Below, one piece after another: positions 1 through 11,700 of a DNA stretch of 64,000 nucleotides; within the stretch, counting starts at the first letter, position 1, and each line of letters starts with the position of its first letter. Below the pieces are notes generated by a model. The model did no database searches. It worked only from the letters and a program-made list of their open reading frames with translations, and had not been told where the DNA came from. Source of the stretch: Chrysogorgia sp. JL179-B06 (Eukaryota > Cnidaria > Anthozoa > Scleralcyonacea > Chrysogorgiidae); contig JAYKKM010000043.1 in the NCBI GenBank assembly GCA_035772405.1, positions 2,572,501-2,636,500 on the forward strand. The letters run 5' to 3'. Made by a program: the position numbers and the translations under genes.

Positions 1-264
1 AGAATTGTGTGGACGCTATATACTTGAATGCTATAATAGAGATTTTAACAAATTTTTCACTCAATTCCTCAACCAGTCTATCGCACGGAAAGCAGAAACG
101 AAAGCCATATATGACTGATTTGACATTCATTAGCATTTCGGACAAACAAATTTTTTTATTGAACATCGACGCAAAGCTCAAATCATTAAACATTTCGACA
201 TTCAACTATTCACTTCATATAGAATATATATCAGTCATATCGTATTTGAGGTTATATACACAGT
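1..264. mobile_element. TTAA palindromic MITE, family 2, right half (cut by window edge)
   Basis: Aligns with 38380-38622 (shared ATTAGCATTTC.GACAAACAAA and AACGCAAAGCTCAAATCAT). It ends at ATTTGAGGTTATATACACAGT followed by TTAA (265-268). The left half is outside the window. Confidence 0.85.
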
Positions 265-454
265 TTAAGTTGTGATACCATATAGTTAACACCCACTAAT
301 AAGAACCTTTATGGCTGCCTTCACTTCGCGATCTGTATCAAAATGACGCACGCTGATTGGTTAATCGGATATACCGACTAGTTTTGGCGGGAAAATTTCT
401 GGATCGATTTGAAGACAAACAAGCAATATTAAGGTACGTTTTAGGAAATCTTAA

Positions 455-790
455 CAACAAATTTCATGCTCAAGAATATAATTCAAACCATGTCGTCAGT
501 TGCATAAACATTAACGCATGGTCTTACTGCTATAATGCCAGACGTTAAAACAATGGATTTGAAGACCAGGCGTTAATGTTTATGACTCCTGGTTTGTTTG
601 GTCTGTACGTGGAAAATATTTGCCCTCGTTTGCCACCGTGGTCACTCCAATATGGCCGCCAGGCGTTAATCCCGGCTTCATAGTTACTGTTATGGAGCCG
701 CAGTTTGTGTTCTAAATTACGGGAAAACCTTCGACAACTGATTCATTTTAGCATCTTAAAAAATCAGAGATGGTGTAAAGGGATGCGGGT
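455..790. repeat. Interspersed repeat carrying the empty site of the 56.5-kb MITE
   Basis: TTGCATAAACATTAACGCAT...CTTACTGCTATAATGCCAGACG, TTAA, AACAATGGATTTGAA aligns with both flanks of the MITE at 56.54/57.35 kb. The part at 715-775 (GGGAAAACCTTCGACAACTG) recurs at 49.70 and 55.76 kb. Confidence 0.8.
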
Positions 791-907
791 TATTTTATAA
801 AAAAATAGAATTTTCAGGGAAATTGAACTGAACACCCTCGAATCATAGGGGTTTGCCCACTAACCTCTATATATAACTGAACTGTGGAGTCCCATTACCA
901 ATGACTC

Positions 908-1433
908 ACAAAAAGTGACGTAAAAAGGATTGCGTCAGCTGGAGTCCATTTTCTCATGGTAGTGACTACTGGTCATTGGATTGTTGGCGCAAGTTTGTCT
1001 ATCGACCAATCAGATTTGTTTGATACGATAACTATATGGCGATGGTGAGATATATGAAGGTTGTTTATCTATAGAAACTTTTTACAGAAAAGAGAATGCT
1101 GAATAGGTACTATTAGATACGTGTTCACCTTTTTTTTTAAAGGCCGGTCAAGAGTGGCTGAAGCATGATAAGCATCACCCACTAAACATTAAAACACGAA
1201 TTATATCAGGAATTGCAAATTTCAAACTAATTTATTTTGTATTGATAATGTCAAATGTCATTTGATCAAAAAAGGTTGCTTTAAAACCACCTAAAAGCAT
1301 AAAATTTAATTTTTCAAAGCAAAAACATTTGCAACCTAATAATTCGCCAACAGACTGTTGTAAATACAGGTCAGTGGTCGCTACCATGAGAAAATGGACT
1401 CCAGCTGACGCCATCGTTTTTATGACACTTTAT
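908..1433. mobile_element. MITE with 54-bp TIRs (GCGTCAGCTGGAGTCC family)
   Basis: GCGTCAGCTGGAGTCCATTT and TCTCATGGTAG at 932-962 face the complement at 1380-1412; homology continues outward to CACAAAAAGTGACG / CATAAAGTGTCAT. A related pair lies at 54735-54800 and 55340-55400. Confidence 0.75.
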
Positions 1434-1452
1434 GCAAAGACCCCGCTGTCCA

Positions 1453-1454
<2 letters not shown>

Positions 1455-1485
<31 letters not shown>
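1455..1485. repeat. TA microsatellite (left of the palindrome)
   Basis: Short TA run. A second run at 1677-1711 adjoins the right palindrome arm, in the intron between exons 8 and 9. Confidence 0.95.
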
Positions 1486-1486
<1 letters not shown>

Positions 1487-1550
1487 GTGTAGGTTTTGGT
1501 CTACGAAATGCAAAGAGTGCTCAACAACATATAGTTAGAGCAAATAATAG

Positions 1551-1674
1551 ATTTTCGCTTACCTCAAAACTGGTCTGCTACAACTTGTTTCATCTGTAAA
1601 AGAATCTTCAGGCACTGCCTGAAGATTCTTTTACAGATGAAACAAGTTGTAGCAGACCAGTTTTGAGGTAAGCG

Positions 1675-1679
<5 letters not shown>
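1551..1679. repeat. Perfect 129-bp palindrome (two 64-bp arms, 1-bp spacer)
   Basis: Bases 1551-1614 are the exact reverse complement of 1616-1679, with base 1615 between. The arms contain exon 9 and its donor, so splice-site-like sequence occurs on both strands. TA repeats flank it (1455-1485 and 1677-1711). A perfect match this long suggests a very recent inverted duplication or an assembly foldback artefact. Confidence 0.95.
1563..1618 (-). CDS. GRAMD1: GRAMD1-like exon 9, inside a perfect palindrome
   Basis: A 56-nt exon, acceptor ATCTTCAG|GCA and donor TTGAG|GTAAGC, encoding [18 protein letters not shown]. It enters in phase 0 from exon 8. The exon straddles the centre (base 1615) of a perfect palindrome, so its first bases and its acceptor come from the inverted copy. 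The true 5' boundary of this exon is therefore uncertain. Confidence 0.6.
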
Positions 1680-1716
<37 letters not shown>

Positions 1717-4700
1717 GATTAGAGGTAAGTGGACTCGCCACGCTCCTGATATAGCACATACTTTATTTATGTCTTCGACACTTCTACGGGACTCCTTAGG
1801 ACTGTCGTTGGAATGAGGGTCTTCAGAGCCAACGTCGTTCTCGTCGTCCACTATGTCATCGAAATCCGACGGCAGTTCATCGGAGCTATTCCGACTGCTA
1901 TTTTCTTGCTCTTCGGAATCAACGTCCACATATTTGCCCACCGCCTTCATCAAATCTGACACGCACACAGGTTCGTCGGAGAGAACGTTCTGCCATACGC
2001 GAAACAGGCTGCGGAAGGTTGAATCTCTCGAGACGAAGGAAGTGAAAAAATACTAGAGGGAATGAAAAACGAAATTTCAATATATTTATGCGGACATCGC
2101 AAGAATAAACACGGCGTTCAAGACCACGTTTACACTAGAGGAGAAGTTTCCGGATTCGTATAAATGTTTCCAGATTCACCACAAACCGAGTAATCGGATT
2201 CGCAGGCTGTTTATATTACAGGAGTATTCGGATCGTTTGCATGCACCAATGAATCCGGAGACATTTATGCGGCAACGGTTACCAAGCATTTCGCGGGTTG
2301 ACCGCAAGCTTGTGTGATCGTGGACAAAAAATATCTGGATTCATTGGCAAATACTAGATGGCAAACACTAGAGGCAATCCACTGAGGGTCTTTAACCGAA
2401 TGGGGACTAGGACTAGTTACTATATTACCCACCGAGCGAAGCGAGGGTGATAATCTCGCCGCGGCAGGGATCCATTTCTCACCGAAAGTTTCTATACTGT
2501 ATATATATATGTAAAATGGTAGGTCATCTCCTTATAAGGAAGTAAAATGTCGTCTTGGGTGATCCGTTTGAATCCGACACATAAACAGGTTTTTACGAAG
2601 GGTATGCATGTTTGTGTACGATAATAGGCACGTATGTTATGTACTTGGACTAGCTAATTCTAAATCTGTTTTCAGAATTGAAAACGGTTAAATATTGACG
2701 AAGATAATGTTCAAAATAATATACGACGAAGTGACCGGCTTATAGCCGACTAATTTCTAAGTACATAAACCGTTTTTACGAAGGGTACTCACGTTCTCGT
2801 AATATAGTAAACGCGCATGTTATGTGTGTTGACTCGCTAATTCCAAATCTGTTTTCAGATTTTAAATCGGTTAAATATTGGCCGAGATAACGTTCTTCGA
2901 CGAAACGGGCTTTTGAATTTTTGCAAATACACGGCCACGGCGTGCGAGGCCTGGGCACCATGGATGGGGAAAATCCCGTAGGGGGGATAGAAAAGGCGGG
3001 CGAGGGGATTATTTCGGATTCGTATTTCTAGTTCAAGTTTCTTAATTTTCTAAAAAACACAGGAGGGGAGGTAGCGTTACAATGAATTTGAAGGCGGGGG
3101 GTTAGGAAGACACTTAGAGCGGGGGTTAGGGTTAGGATTAGACTAGTTCTTGAAAATGGGAAGGTCCTTTTGAGTGATCCCTTTTAGCATTGTCCGGAAC
3201 AATTTTTCGTTCAAATGCTTTACAACAGATCTCACGCAAACAAAACAAGGAATGAAATGTTTTTATTTTCATTTATGTGTACCTTGTAGTAATTACTATC
3301 CATTAGACAGCTAAAATCACACACGATTTCGGCTCATACTACCCCTTTTACCAATAATACAACGTCCTTAGATCTTTAAGGATGATTTCTAAAATCGCTC
3401 GACTGGGATCTGCGGCATATTCGGCGGATACAGACTACAGAGTTCCCATTTTAGATTCCGGATTCATAATCCCGGACACACGACGAAACCAGACTGAAAA
3501 ATACAGTACGACGAAACGCAACTTACTTTTTCTGACTCGGTCCAAACTTGGATAGCATTGGGGATGACCAGAGCAGTTTTTTCCTTGGTCATCGATGTCA
3601 CATGTTTAATATCAATAGTTACCTATAAATTAGAGTTTTGAGATAAGCTCGCAATTCGTGAGAAAAAGCGCCTATGCAATGAAAAATTCAGTTGTAAAAT
3701 AACTCTTTTGTTTGAAGGAACTCTTGAAACTATAAAGACTAACCATTTACAACTTTTTCGTATCTTACTTCACTCTTGAGATATTCAGATTTAAGATTTA
3801 TTTAATATGTAAATGATCATACTTATGATATCACAATGCATGATGACTTATTGAAAAATTCTGCATATCTTCACATTATCACATGGAATCGTTTGATGAT
3901 TTGCATATTTGATGTCATTGGATACATCCACGCACATACACCTGCATTTCAAGTGATTATGAAAAAGTTGTAAATGGTTTGTCTTTATAGGTCAAATATT
4001 CAACGGAATCCCCTTGAATGTTGGACCTGTCATTTCTCCCACCCTCTTAGTCTGTTTGCTGATCGACTGTAAAAATAGCAAATGATTTAACTTTTCGCAT
4101 CTCATCAATTATTAGTTTGTTTATCTCCCGTGCATTTGATTGGCTACTTTCTACTTGTGACACCCTTTCGGCATGTATATTAGCCCAATTTATTTTATTT
4201 CATCTCGTCTTACTCTGATGAAGAGCTCGAAACGCAGTATTTCATTACTAAAAATCTTGGCAGTTTACCACCTTTTCACTTTGCTATATATCCAAAACAC
4301 TGTCTACGCAGCAGTCTACTTTTTTACCTACCTACCTACCTACCTACCTACCTACCTACCTACCTACCTACCTACCTACCTACCTACCTACCTACCTACC
4401 TACCTACCTACCTACCTACCTACCTACCTACCTACCTACCTACCTACCTACCTACCTACCTACCTACCTACCTACCTACCTACCTACCTACCTACCTACC
4501 TACCTACCTACCTACCTACCCTACCTGCCCTACCTGCCCTACCTGCCCTACCTGCCCTACCTGCCCTACCCTGCCCTACCCTACCCTACCTAGACTTACC
4601 AACGTTTCCCATCCAAATATGTTGGCATAAAAGCAAAGCCAGTTCTGTGAGACATACAAACGGCCATGGACAAGAATATCCCTTTGTAAGGCGCATGAAT

Positions 4701-7700
4701 AGTCTGCGAAATGAATAAAAATCATAAGAATAAATAAGAAAATAACCACGACCATCCGACAACTTTAAATAATATAAAACAAAGCATATTCCGAAAAATA
4801 ATGACATCCTGAAAACCCAAGATTCGATTCAATAACAAGACGAGACTAATGTGAAATTGCATAATATTTCGACTTTATTTCAAAGTCATGTTCAAAAAAA
4901 GTGATTACAAGAAAATGCCTAGGTCTATATAGATACAGTGGTATGACATCATCGACGAGGAAAAAGAAAGCCTTAGTAGTAGCTATTAATATTTACATAT
5001 TATCATGTTAATTATGTATTGTCAATGAGCGTGACCACAGAGTGTGAGAAGTGTCAGGTTGGCTAACACAAACAATATTTACTGTTTACTTGAAACAATA
5101 CAAAAACGCAGGAAAACGTTTCAGTGTGTATGGGGCCTCAATGACCTTACTTATACTGACGACTTATCATCTTCCATGAAGATATCTTTAACAACAATAA
5201 AATTATTTACTCGAACAAGTCTAACAACACCAATCAACTTTTAATTATAGAAGCTTTACACAAGTTTAACAAACCGGAGTTAAATTTGGGTCTTAAGACC
5301 AGAACTGACACTTTTTCCTTAGTTAGCCAACCGGACACTCAGTGGTCACACCCGTTGATAATAACTAATTAACATGATAACATGTACATATTAATAGCTA
5401 GGCTTTCTTCTTCCTCGTCGATGATGTCATCCAATTTTCTGGCTGACGTTTCATGGCTAGTTTCATATAAGTATCCCGAATTTAAAACAGTCCTAACCAC
5501 AGGCCCAAACCTAATCCTAATCCTAATCCTAACCCTACACCTAATACTAACCCTAACTCTTACGATAATGCTTTATTTTAGAAATAACAACTGATTTTAA
5601 TTTCGAATTTTACTGCCGATAGTCTATGTGACGTCATTTCGGGATTTATATGAAACTTCATCCAATTTTCTTGTAATCAGTTAGACTGAAGATGACTTTG
5701 AAACAAATTCGAAATATTACAATTTCACAATAGTCTCGTCTTGTTATTGACTCGAATCTTGGGTTTTCAGGATGTCATTAGTTTTTGGAATATGCTTTGT
5801 TTTATAAATAAGAAAATTGAAAAGTTCTCATGATAGAACTGGGTATAGTATAAATAGGAGAAAGAACTTCAATATGCAGTCTTTGAAATTCGCGGCGGCA
5901 TTCGGCAATTGCCGACGTGATTGCCGACGTGATTGCCGACGTGATTGCCGACGTGAATAACGAAAATAGCGTATCACGTCGTGAATTTGTTAACAACAAG
6001 CAGTTTTATCTGATTATTCTTCACGTAACTTTGTTCTGTTCTTTCAATTCCTCGTACAATTATCTTGGACAAAATAATAATAAATAAGATTCAATAGTAT
6101 TTTTGTATATAATATATTTTATTGGAGTATTTTTTCGACTGTGGTGCAAGTTGTACTTGTTTTCATTAGGCCAAGAGATACAGTATAAGATACTAAGTAC
6201 AGTAGTGGTTTTAGGCCTTCAAGATGATGCACTATAAAGTCACCTTCGTGGAGATATTTGACTACAACTAAACATAAACTGCTCTGCCGCCGTGAATTCG
6301 AGTATTGCCGACGAGAAATGGATAATGACGAGTTCGCGACGGCAGTTTTTTGTCGACATAAAAAATTCTGAATTTCAAAGACTGATATGTTCTCAGAAAA
6401 TACTTCAAGGGATACTCTAGTCAAAATACAAGTGGAGTTCGAATAAAAGATCTGACTGACTTTAGTTTATTTCCAAAATTTCAGTTATTTAGTTTATTTT
6501 CAAAATACTACGTCAGCTACAGCACTGGATCGAGATACTGTTCAGAAAATAAAGGCCGAAGTAGAAGAAGCAGAAATCTTTTTTTTGCTCTAACGAACAT
6601 AGTACTGTAGCACGGCAGGATCGTTCACTGAAAATTTTGAGTCTTGGAGCTGCAGAGTCTTCGAGCTATCAACTCTCAAAGTTTGTCCATTGGCATAGTT
6701 TAACGTTACAAAATAGGTAAAGACTGGGATTGAATATACAGTATGTGGTATATGACGTATGCAGGTGGATCATTAATGTTCAAATCCATTGTTCTTATGC
6801 ATTGTAAGTACACCTGCATACGTCACAAGACAACGAACCGCGCGTTTCAGATTTCACCAAAAACATTTAGCCATTCCAAACTTTGAGAGTTGATAGCTCG
6901 AAGACTATGAGGCAGATTCACTTGAAATTTTCATTTTGCGAAGTTCAAGCCAAGAAAAATTTACTGTTGTGATTACTTCAAGTATAATAAATTAGAATTC
7001 TTAAGTATTAAGATACTCATATTACCCCATGGGAACTTCTTGAATTGGATCTAAACAATGCACACCTTGTATTGAAAAACTGCAAATATATCTGAGATAA
7101 GTATGACTAGTAAGTCACCATTTTTGTACTAGTACCACTTTTGTACTAGTAGGGCACCACTTTTGTACGAGTAGTATAGTAATAGTACATTCACATAAAG
7201 CATGCAATGCATTTTTGACTATGTTACATTACATTTATATACTCACCAGTAACAAGCTTCTCAGTCTCTGGGACATCTTTAAATAACCTTCTGAAATCCC
7301 CAGCCTTTGATTTGTAAGATGGAAACATCTATAAAAATTGTTAAGAAAATAATAATAATATATATGTACAGATATAGTATCTAGTATAATTATAGTACTA
7401 CATGCAACTTGCATAATATTTACAAACTGCAATTTTTTTAACATTAACAAAACAATTTGACTGACAATGAGTCATGGTAGCTCAGTGGTTAGAGCATCTG
7501 ACTGCCAATCAGAATGTTGCAGCCAGGCCTTTTCCAGAGTTATTTATAATTTGTAGAGCAACAACTTGGCAATTCAGTTAATACTTGCAACAACTTAGTA
7601 ATTCAGTTAATTTTATGTGCATGGCAAGCATTTTGATATTGGGTACAGCATGCAAGTCTGCAATACAATGCCTACCTGTTGAAAGGATGCTGGTAGCCAT

Positions 7701-8733
7701 GAGTTTGTACGCTATAAAAAAAACCCAAAAAAAATGCATATATGAAATTACAATATTACTGTATGTGTAAGTTGCTTAATCAAAAATGTTATAATTTTAA
7801 ATATATATACAGAGAGCTATACATTATCTATGTGCATTAGGCTTGGACGGTTTTTCCGTAAACAGGAAAAAATGGGCTTTAATAATAAGAAAACCGAAAA
7901 AACTCGACTGAAGAATCGTATACAGGTATCGCCGTCCATCCCTGAAATAAACGAGGCCTACTGCTCTGAAATACAACGAGGTTTGACTGCAGCAAAGACA
8001 CTGCCTAAAAATAAGTTAAATTAAAAGTCTGACTCGAATGGTTTGCCACTGTGCGTCTAGAAACCAACGCCATGAAGTCATAACTTATGCCATAACAAAT
8101 TTCTTGTGTAAAGAAAACGTCGTATGCTGTCATATATATCTGTCATATATATCTGTATAGCTTTCAGCTATATATACAGTATGTGCTGGAACCACCACGT
8201 TTTCGAAAAATAAAGTAATCAAACTTTACAATGCACAAGAGAATAGGTGGTTAATGGAGCGACATTCTTCTCAGTGGGTGCAATAACATCACTTTTTTTT
8301 CTTTGTGTTGGCTTACTCGTTAGAGTTATACAAGACTAAGTATTTCATTCAGTTCTTTTGGAGAAACAAGAACCAACGGTGAGATAGACCTTGATATTAT
8401 TTTTCACAGTCCATTTTCCATTTTTGTATCTTTTGCTTACAGAAAAAGTCAAATATTAATGACGTGATTAAACATGTTTTCAAGATGGCAAACAAAAACG
8501 GTTTTATCGTGTTGGTTTTCCGTTTCGGTTTTTTTAAAAATCGCCCAGGCCTATTAAATCTATGCACTGCAATAGAAAATGTTTCTGAGCTTGCTCATGT
8601 CATTTGTCTGTCTACTCCTTTAGCTCCCACATCCACTGCCTACATGTACATTATTATGTAAACTCAGTGCATCATGTACAGTATCTTTCCCTTTCAAAAG
8701 AAGTGTGAAATTATTATGACATACTGTATACAG

Positions 8734-8787
<54 letters not shown>

Positions 8788-11700
8788 TTACAGTATGTAA
8801 GTCAGTGATACAGTATGTAAGTCAGTGATACAGTATGTAAGTCAGTGATACAGTATGTAAGTCAGTGATACAGTATGTAAGTCAGTGATACAGTATACAC
8901 AAATTAGTGTGACAGTTAACAAAATAGAAAATTGCTTCGAAATCTCTGTAAGTGTTAAAAAACATAAATTACATCATTTCAATATTGTAGTGGAAACACA
9001 GGGAGGAATTAGCCTACAGTATTGTAGTGGAAACACAGGGGAGGAATTAGCCTATTGTAGTGGAGACACAGGGAGGAGCTGCCAAGTGTAATTTTCACAC
9101 ATTCTTTAGTTGAAATAAAGTCATTCATCACATGTTTCTATCACATGATTACCTCGTCACATGCCATGCAGTGAGTCATTGATCTGTGCATTTTGCTACA
9201 TTACTAACTTGGTTGTTCTGAGAACAAGAAAATAGAAACGGATGCTATTTTGATGTTATCTTGTGTGGGCAATGCAACGAGTCAAATTTTCTTTTATTTG
9301 CAAGAATGTTAGCAACTAGTTGAGTGTGAAAGTTATTAATTTGAGTAAGTCACTTTAAATTTGGATTTCAATGGAAGTTGTTTGAAAGGCCAAGCAATTG
9401 AGCAAGACACGTTCAAAAATACAGGAAAGATTCTGTGATTGGAGCAAAAACAAAAGAAAGGAATGGCAAATTAATGGTACATTTGTTTGGTGCATTCCAC
9501 ACATGTTCTGAACGTATTCTGCACATGTTCTGCACACATTCTGAACTTGTTCCGCACATGTTCTGAACGTGTTTCGCACATGTTCTGAATGTGTTCTACA
9601 CATGTTCTAAACACGTTCTGCACAATGTTCTGAATGCATTCCGCTCATGAACTGAACGTGTTCTGCACATGTTCTTAACATGCTCCGCAGATGTTCTGAA
9701 CAGGTCTGCACACATTCAAACATATTCTGCACATTCTGAGCAGTATTGTACATGTATGTGAGGTTGAGTTACACATGTACTACATCAATTGGTAAGAACT
9801 TACATTTTTTCTCGGTGATGATAAACTAGTTTTTGATCCTTGGTCAGATTTTTTCCTTGAACGGTGTCCTTTTCGTCTTTCTCTTAACCTTGAAGGGCTT
9901 ATATCTCGCAGGCGGAACTTACCACTTTGACCTACATTACTACGTAAAGATAGAAGATGAAGATAACTTTGAATTATTACAGATTTAATAATAATAATAA
10001 TATTTATTTATTTATATAGTGCTATTTCCAATAAAATACATTGCCCAATAGCGCTTTACAAAACTCTAAAAACCGTTACCATTACATTGTGGTGGTTTAC
10101 AAGGAATTAAAAATAGTTTAAAATCTATATATCTAAGAATCTAAAAATAAAAGTAATTATTTACAGTTCATATGCTTTCTCAAAAAGGTAGGTCTTAAGT
10201 TGGTTTTTAAAACTTGATAGAGATGTAGCGAACCTCACTTGCTGCGGCAGAGCATTCCACTCTAAAGGTGCAGCATGTGAAAAAGCCCTAAAACCGTATG
10301 TACGTAAATTAAAACTTTCTAAAACTAATTGTTTACTCTGTGCTGACCGGAGATTACGGCTAGGTACATAAATGTTAATAAGGTCAGATATATATTGAGG
10401 AGCTAGACTATTCAGTGCTTTATATGTCAGTAACAGTAATTTGTATACGATCCTTTGTTTGATTGGTAGCCAATGCAGGTTGTACAAAACTGGCGTTTTT
10501 TTTAAAAGCTGGATACCAATTGAGTAAATAATACATGTGGTCACACATGTATATATACTATACACTTGATGGGAAATTAATACCTATTTATTAAACAAAG
10601 TAAGTTCTTTTGTGTGAGTTATTCTTGTGTTTTTTTGTCATGGGAATTAATAATTTCTCCACAGTATAATGTATATTGGGAATACACAATAGGGATACTG
10701 TATTGTACCTAGGCAAACTAGACAAATTGCAACCATCCCTGTCCTCCTTAGTGTAAAATTAGAATACAGTACAGCAAAAAATAATATTTTATCTGTATTA
10801 TATTTTTAAATTCTGTTTATTTATTCCTTTTGTTATTTGTAAAATATTTTTAGTATACATATTGCTATAGGGCCTCTATTTACATAACTGCTGAGAAATA
10901 ACCTAAAATAAACAGCATTTGAAGTGTGGTTCAGACATGTTCCAGCTCCAGTTGGATCACAGGCCGAGCGCTGACAACACAGTCTAGTGGCAGTTTACAT
11001 GTAGTTGAATTCTGGATGCAGTTGCAGGCTTTGTCATATAAAAATTGAAAGCATGCAGCCATTCGCATGCCTAAATTGATTTAGGCGTGCGATGACGTCA
11101 TAGCGTCTTGTTGATGACGTCATAACGTATTGTTGAGGTAATAACGCAACGTTTTTAAAAATATACTAAACGCAATTTTCAACAATTCTCTTCTTTATTT
11201 TCAATTCTAGTGACAAGTAGCTTTAGAAATAAAATTACATGTTAAAATTGAAGATCTACTAAAGAAATTTGACAAAACAAATAAATCAAATTACTAGATG
11301 ATTTCAATCTTTAGTGCCAGACAGTTTGTAGCCATATTATTTTACAACATACTGTACAGAAACAACATAACTAAATGGTTCTTCAATTGTGCTTAATCAT
11401 AAATTGTCATCTACAACCATTAAATCAACTTCAGATGAACTGTGGTCGCCAGTGACTTTGGCGTTTGTATCCTCAGGGTTGTCAGACAAGGAATCTTCAT
11501 CTGCAGAGTAGTAATTTCGATTGAATTTGAAGTACTGGGGACACATGGCAGTGGCGAAAGTTTGCGCTTCCGCGTCTTTCTAATCCCAAGATTTATAAAG
11601 TGTGCTGCAAAATCTCTTCGTGCTCATTTTCTTGCATCATTCTGCTCTCTAGAACAGCATGCGACTTTTTGAGATGTTTGTCCAAAAGACTTGATGTCAA

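Noticed and set aside
2776..2961. Similar minus-strand ORFs at 2.8, 47.9 and 58.3 kb as a protein family
   Set aside because: They are copies of one interspersed repeat; the similarity is at DNA level, including non-coding flanks, and the frames are interrupted differently.
4173..4718. 181-codon open frame with YLPT repeats
   Set aside because: It is the translation of the CCTA microsatellite, antisense to a well-supported GRAMD1-like exon (4600-4703).
7470..7525. Possible functional tRNA genes at 7.47, 12.56, 40.1 (minus) and 43.45 kb
   Set aside because: A and/or B boxes are present, but acceptor stems and cloverleaf pairing fail; SINE heads are more likely.
7330..7670. Direct splicing of exon 1 to exon 4 of the GRAMD1-like gene
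   Set aside because: Exon 1 leaves in phase 2 and exon 4 enters in phase 0, so intermediate exons (14319-14363 and 9804-9888) are needed and were found.
8791..8890. Five 20-bp direct repeats as a CRISPR array
   Set aside because: No spacers; a simple tandem repeat in an animal genome.
9490..9760. GAACATGTTC-like units as a p53 or steroid-receptor response array
   Set aside because: Most units break the required half-site consensus; the tract is a degenerate minisatellite with a non-regulatory-looking relative at 15.84 kb.
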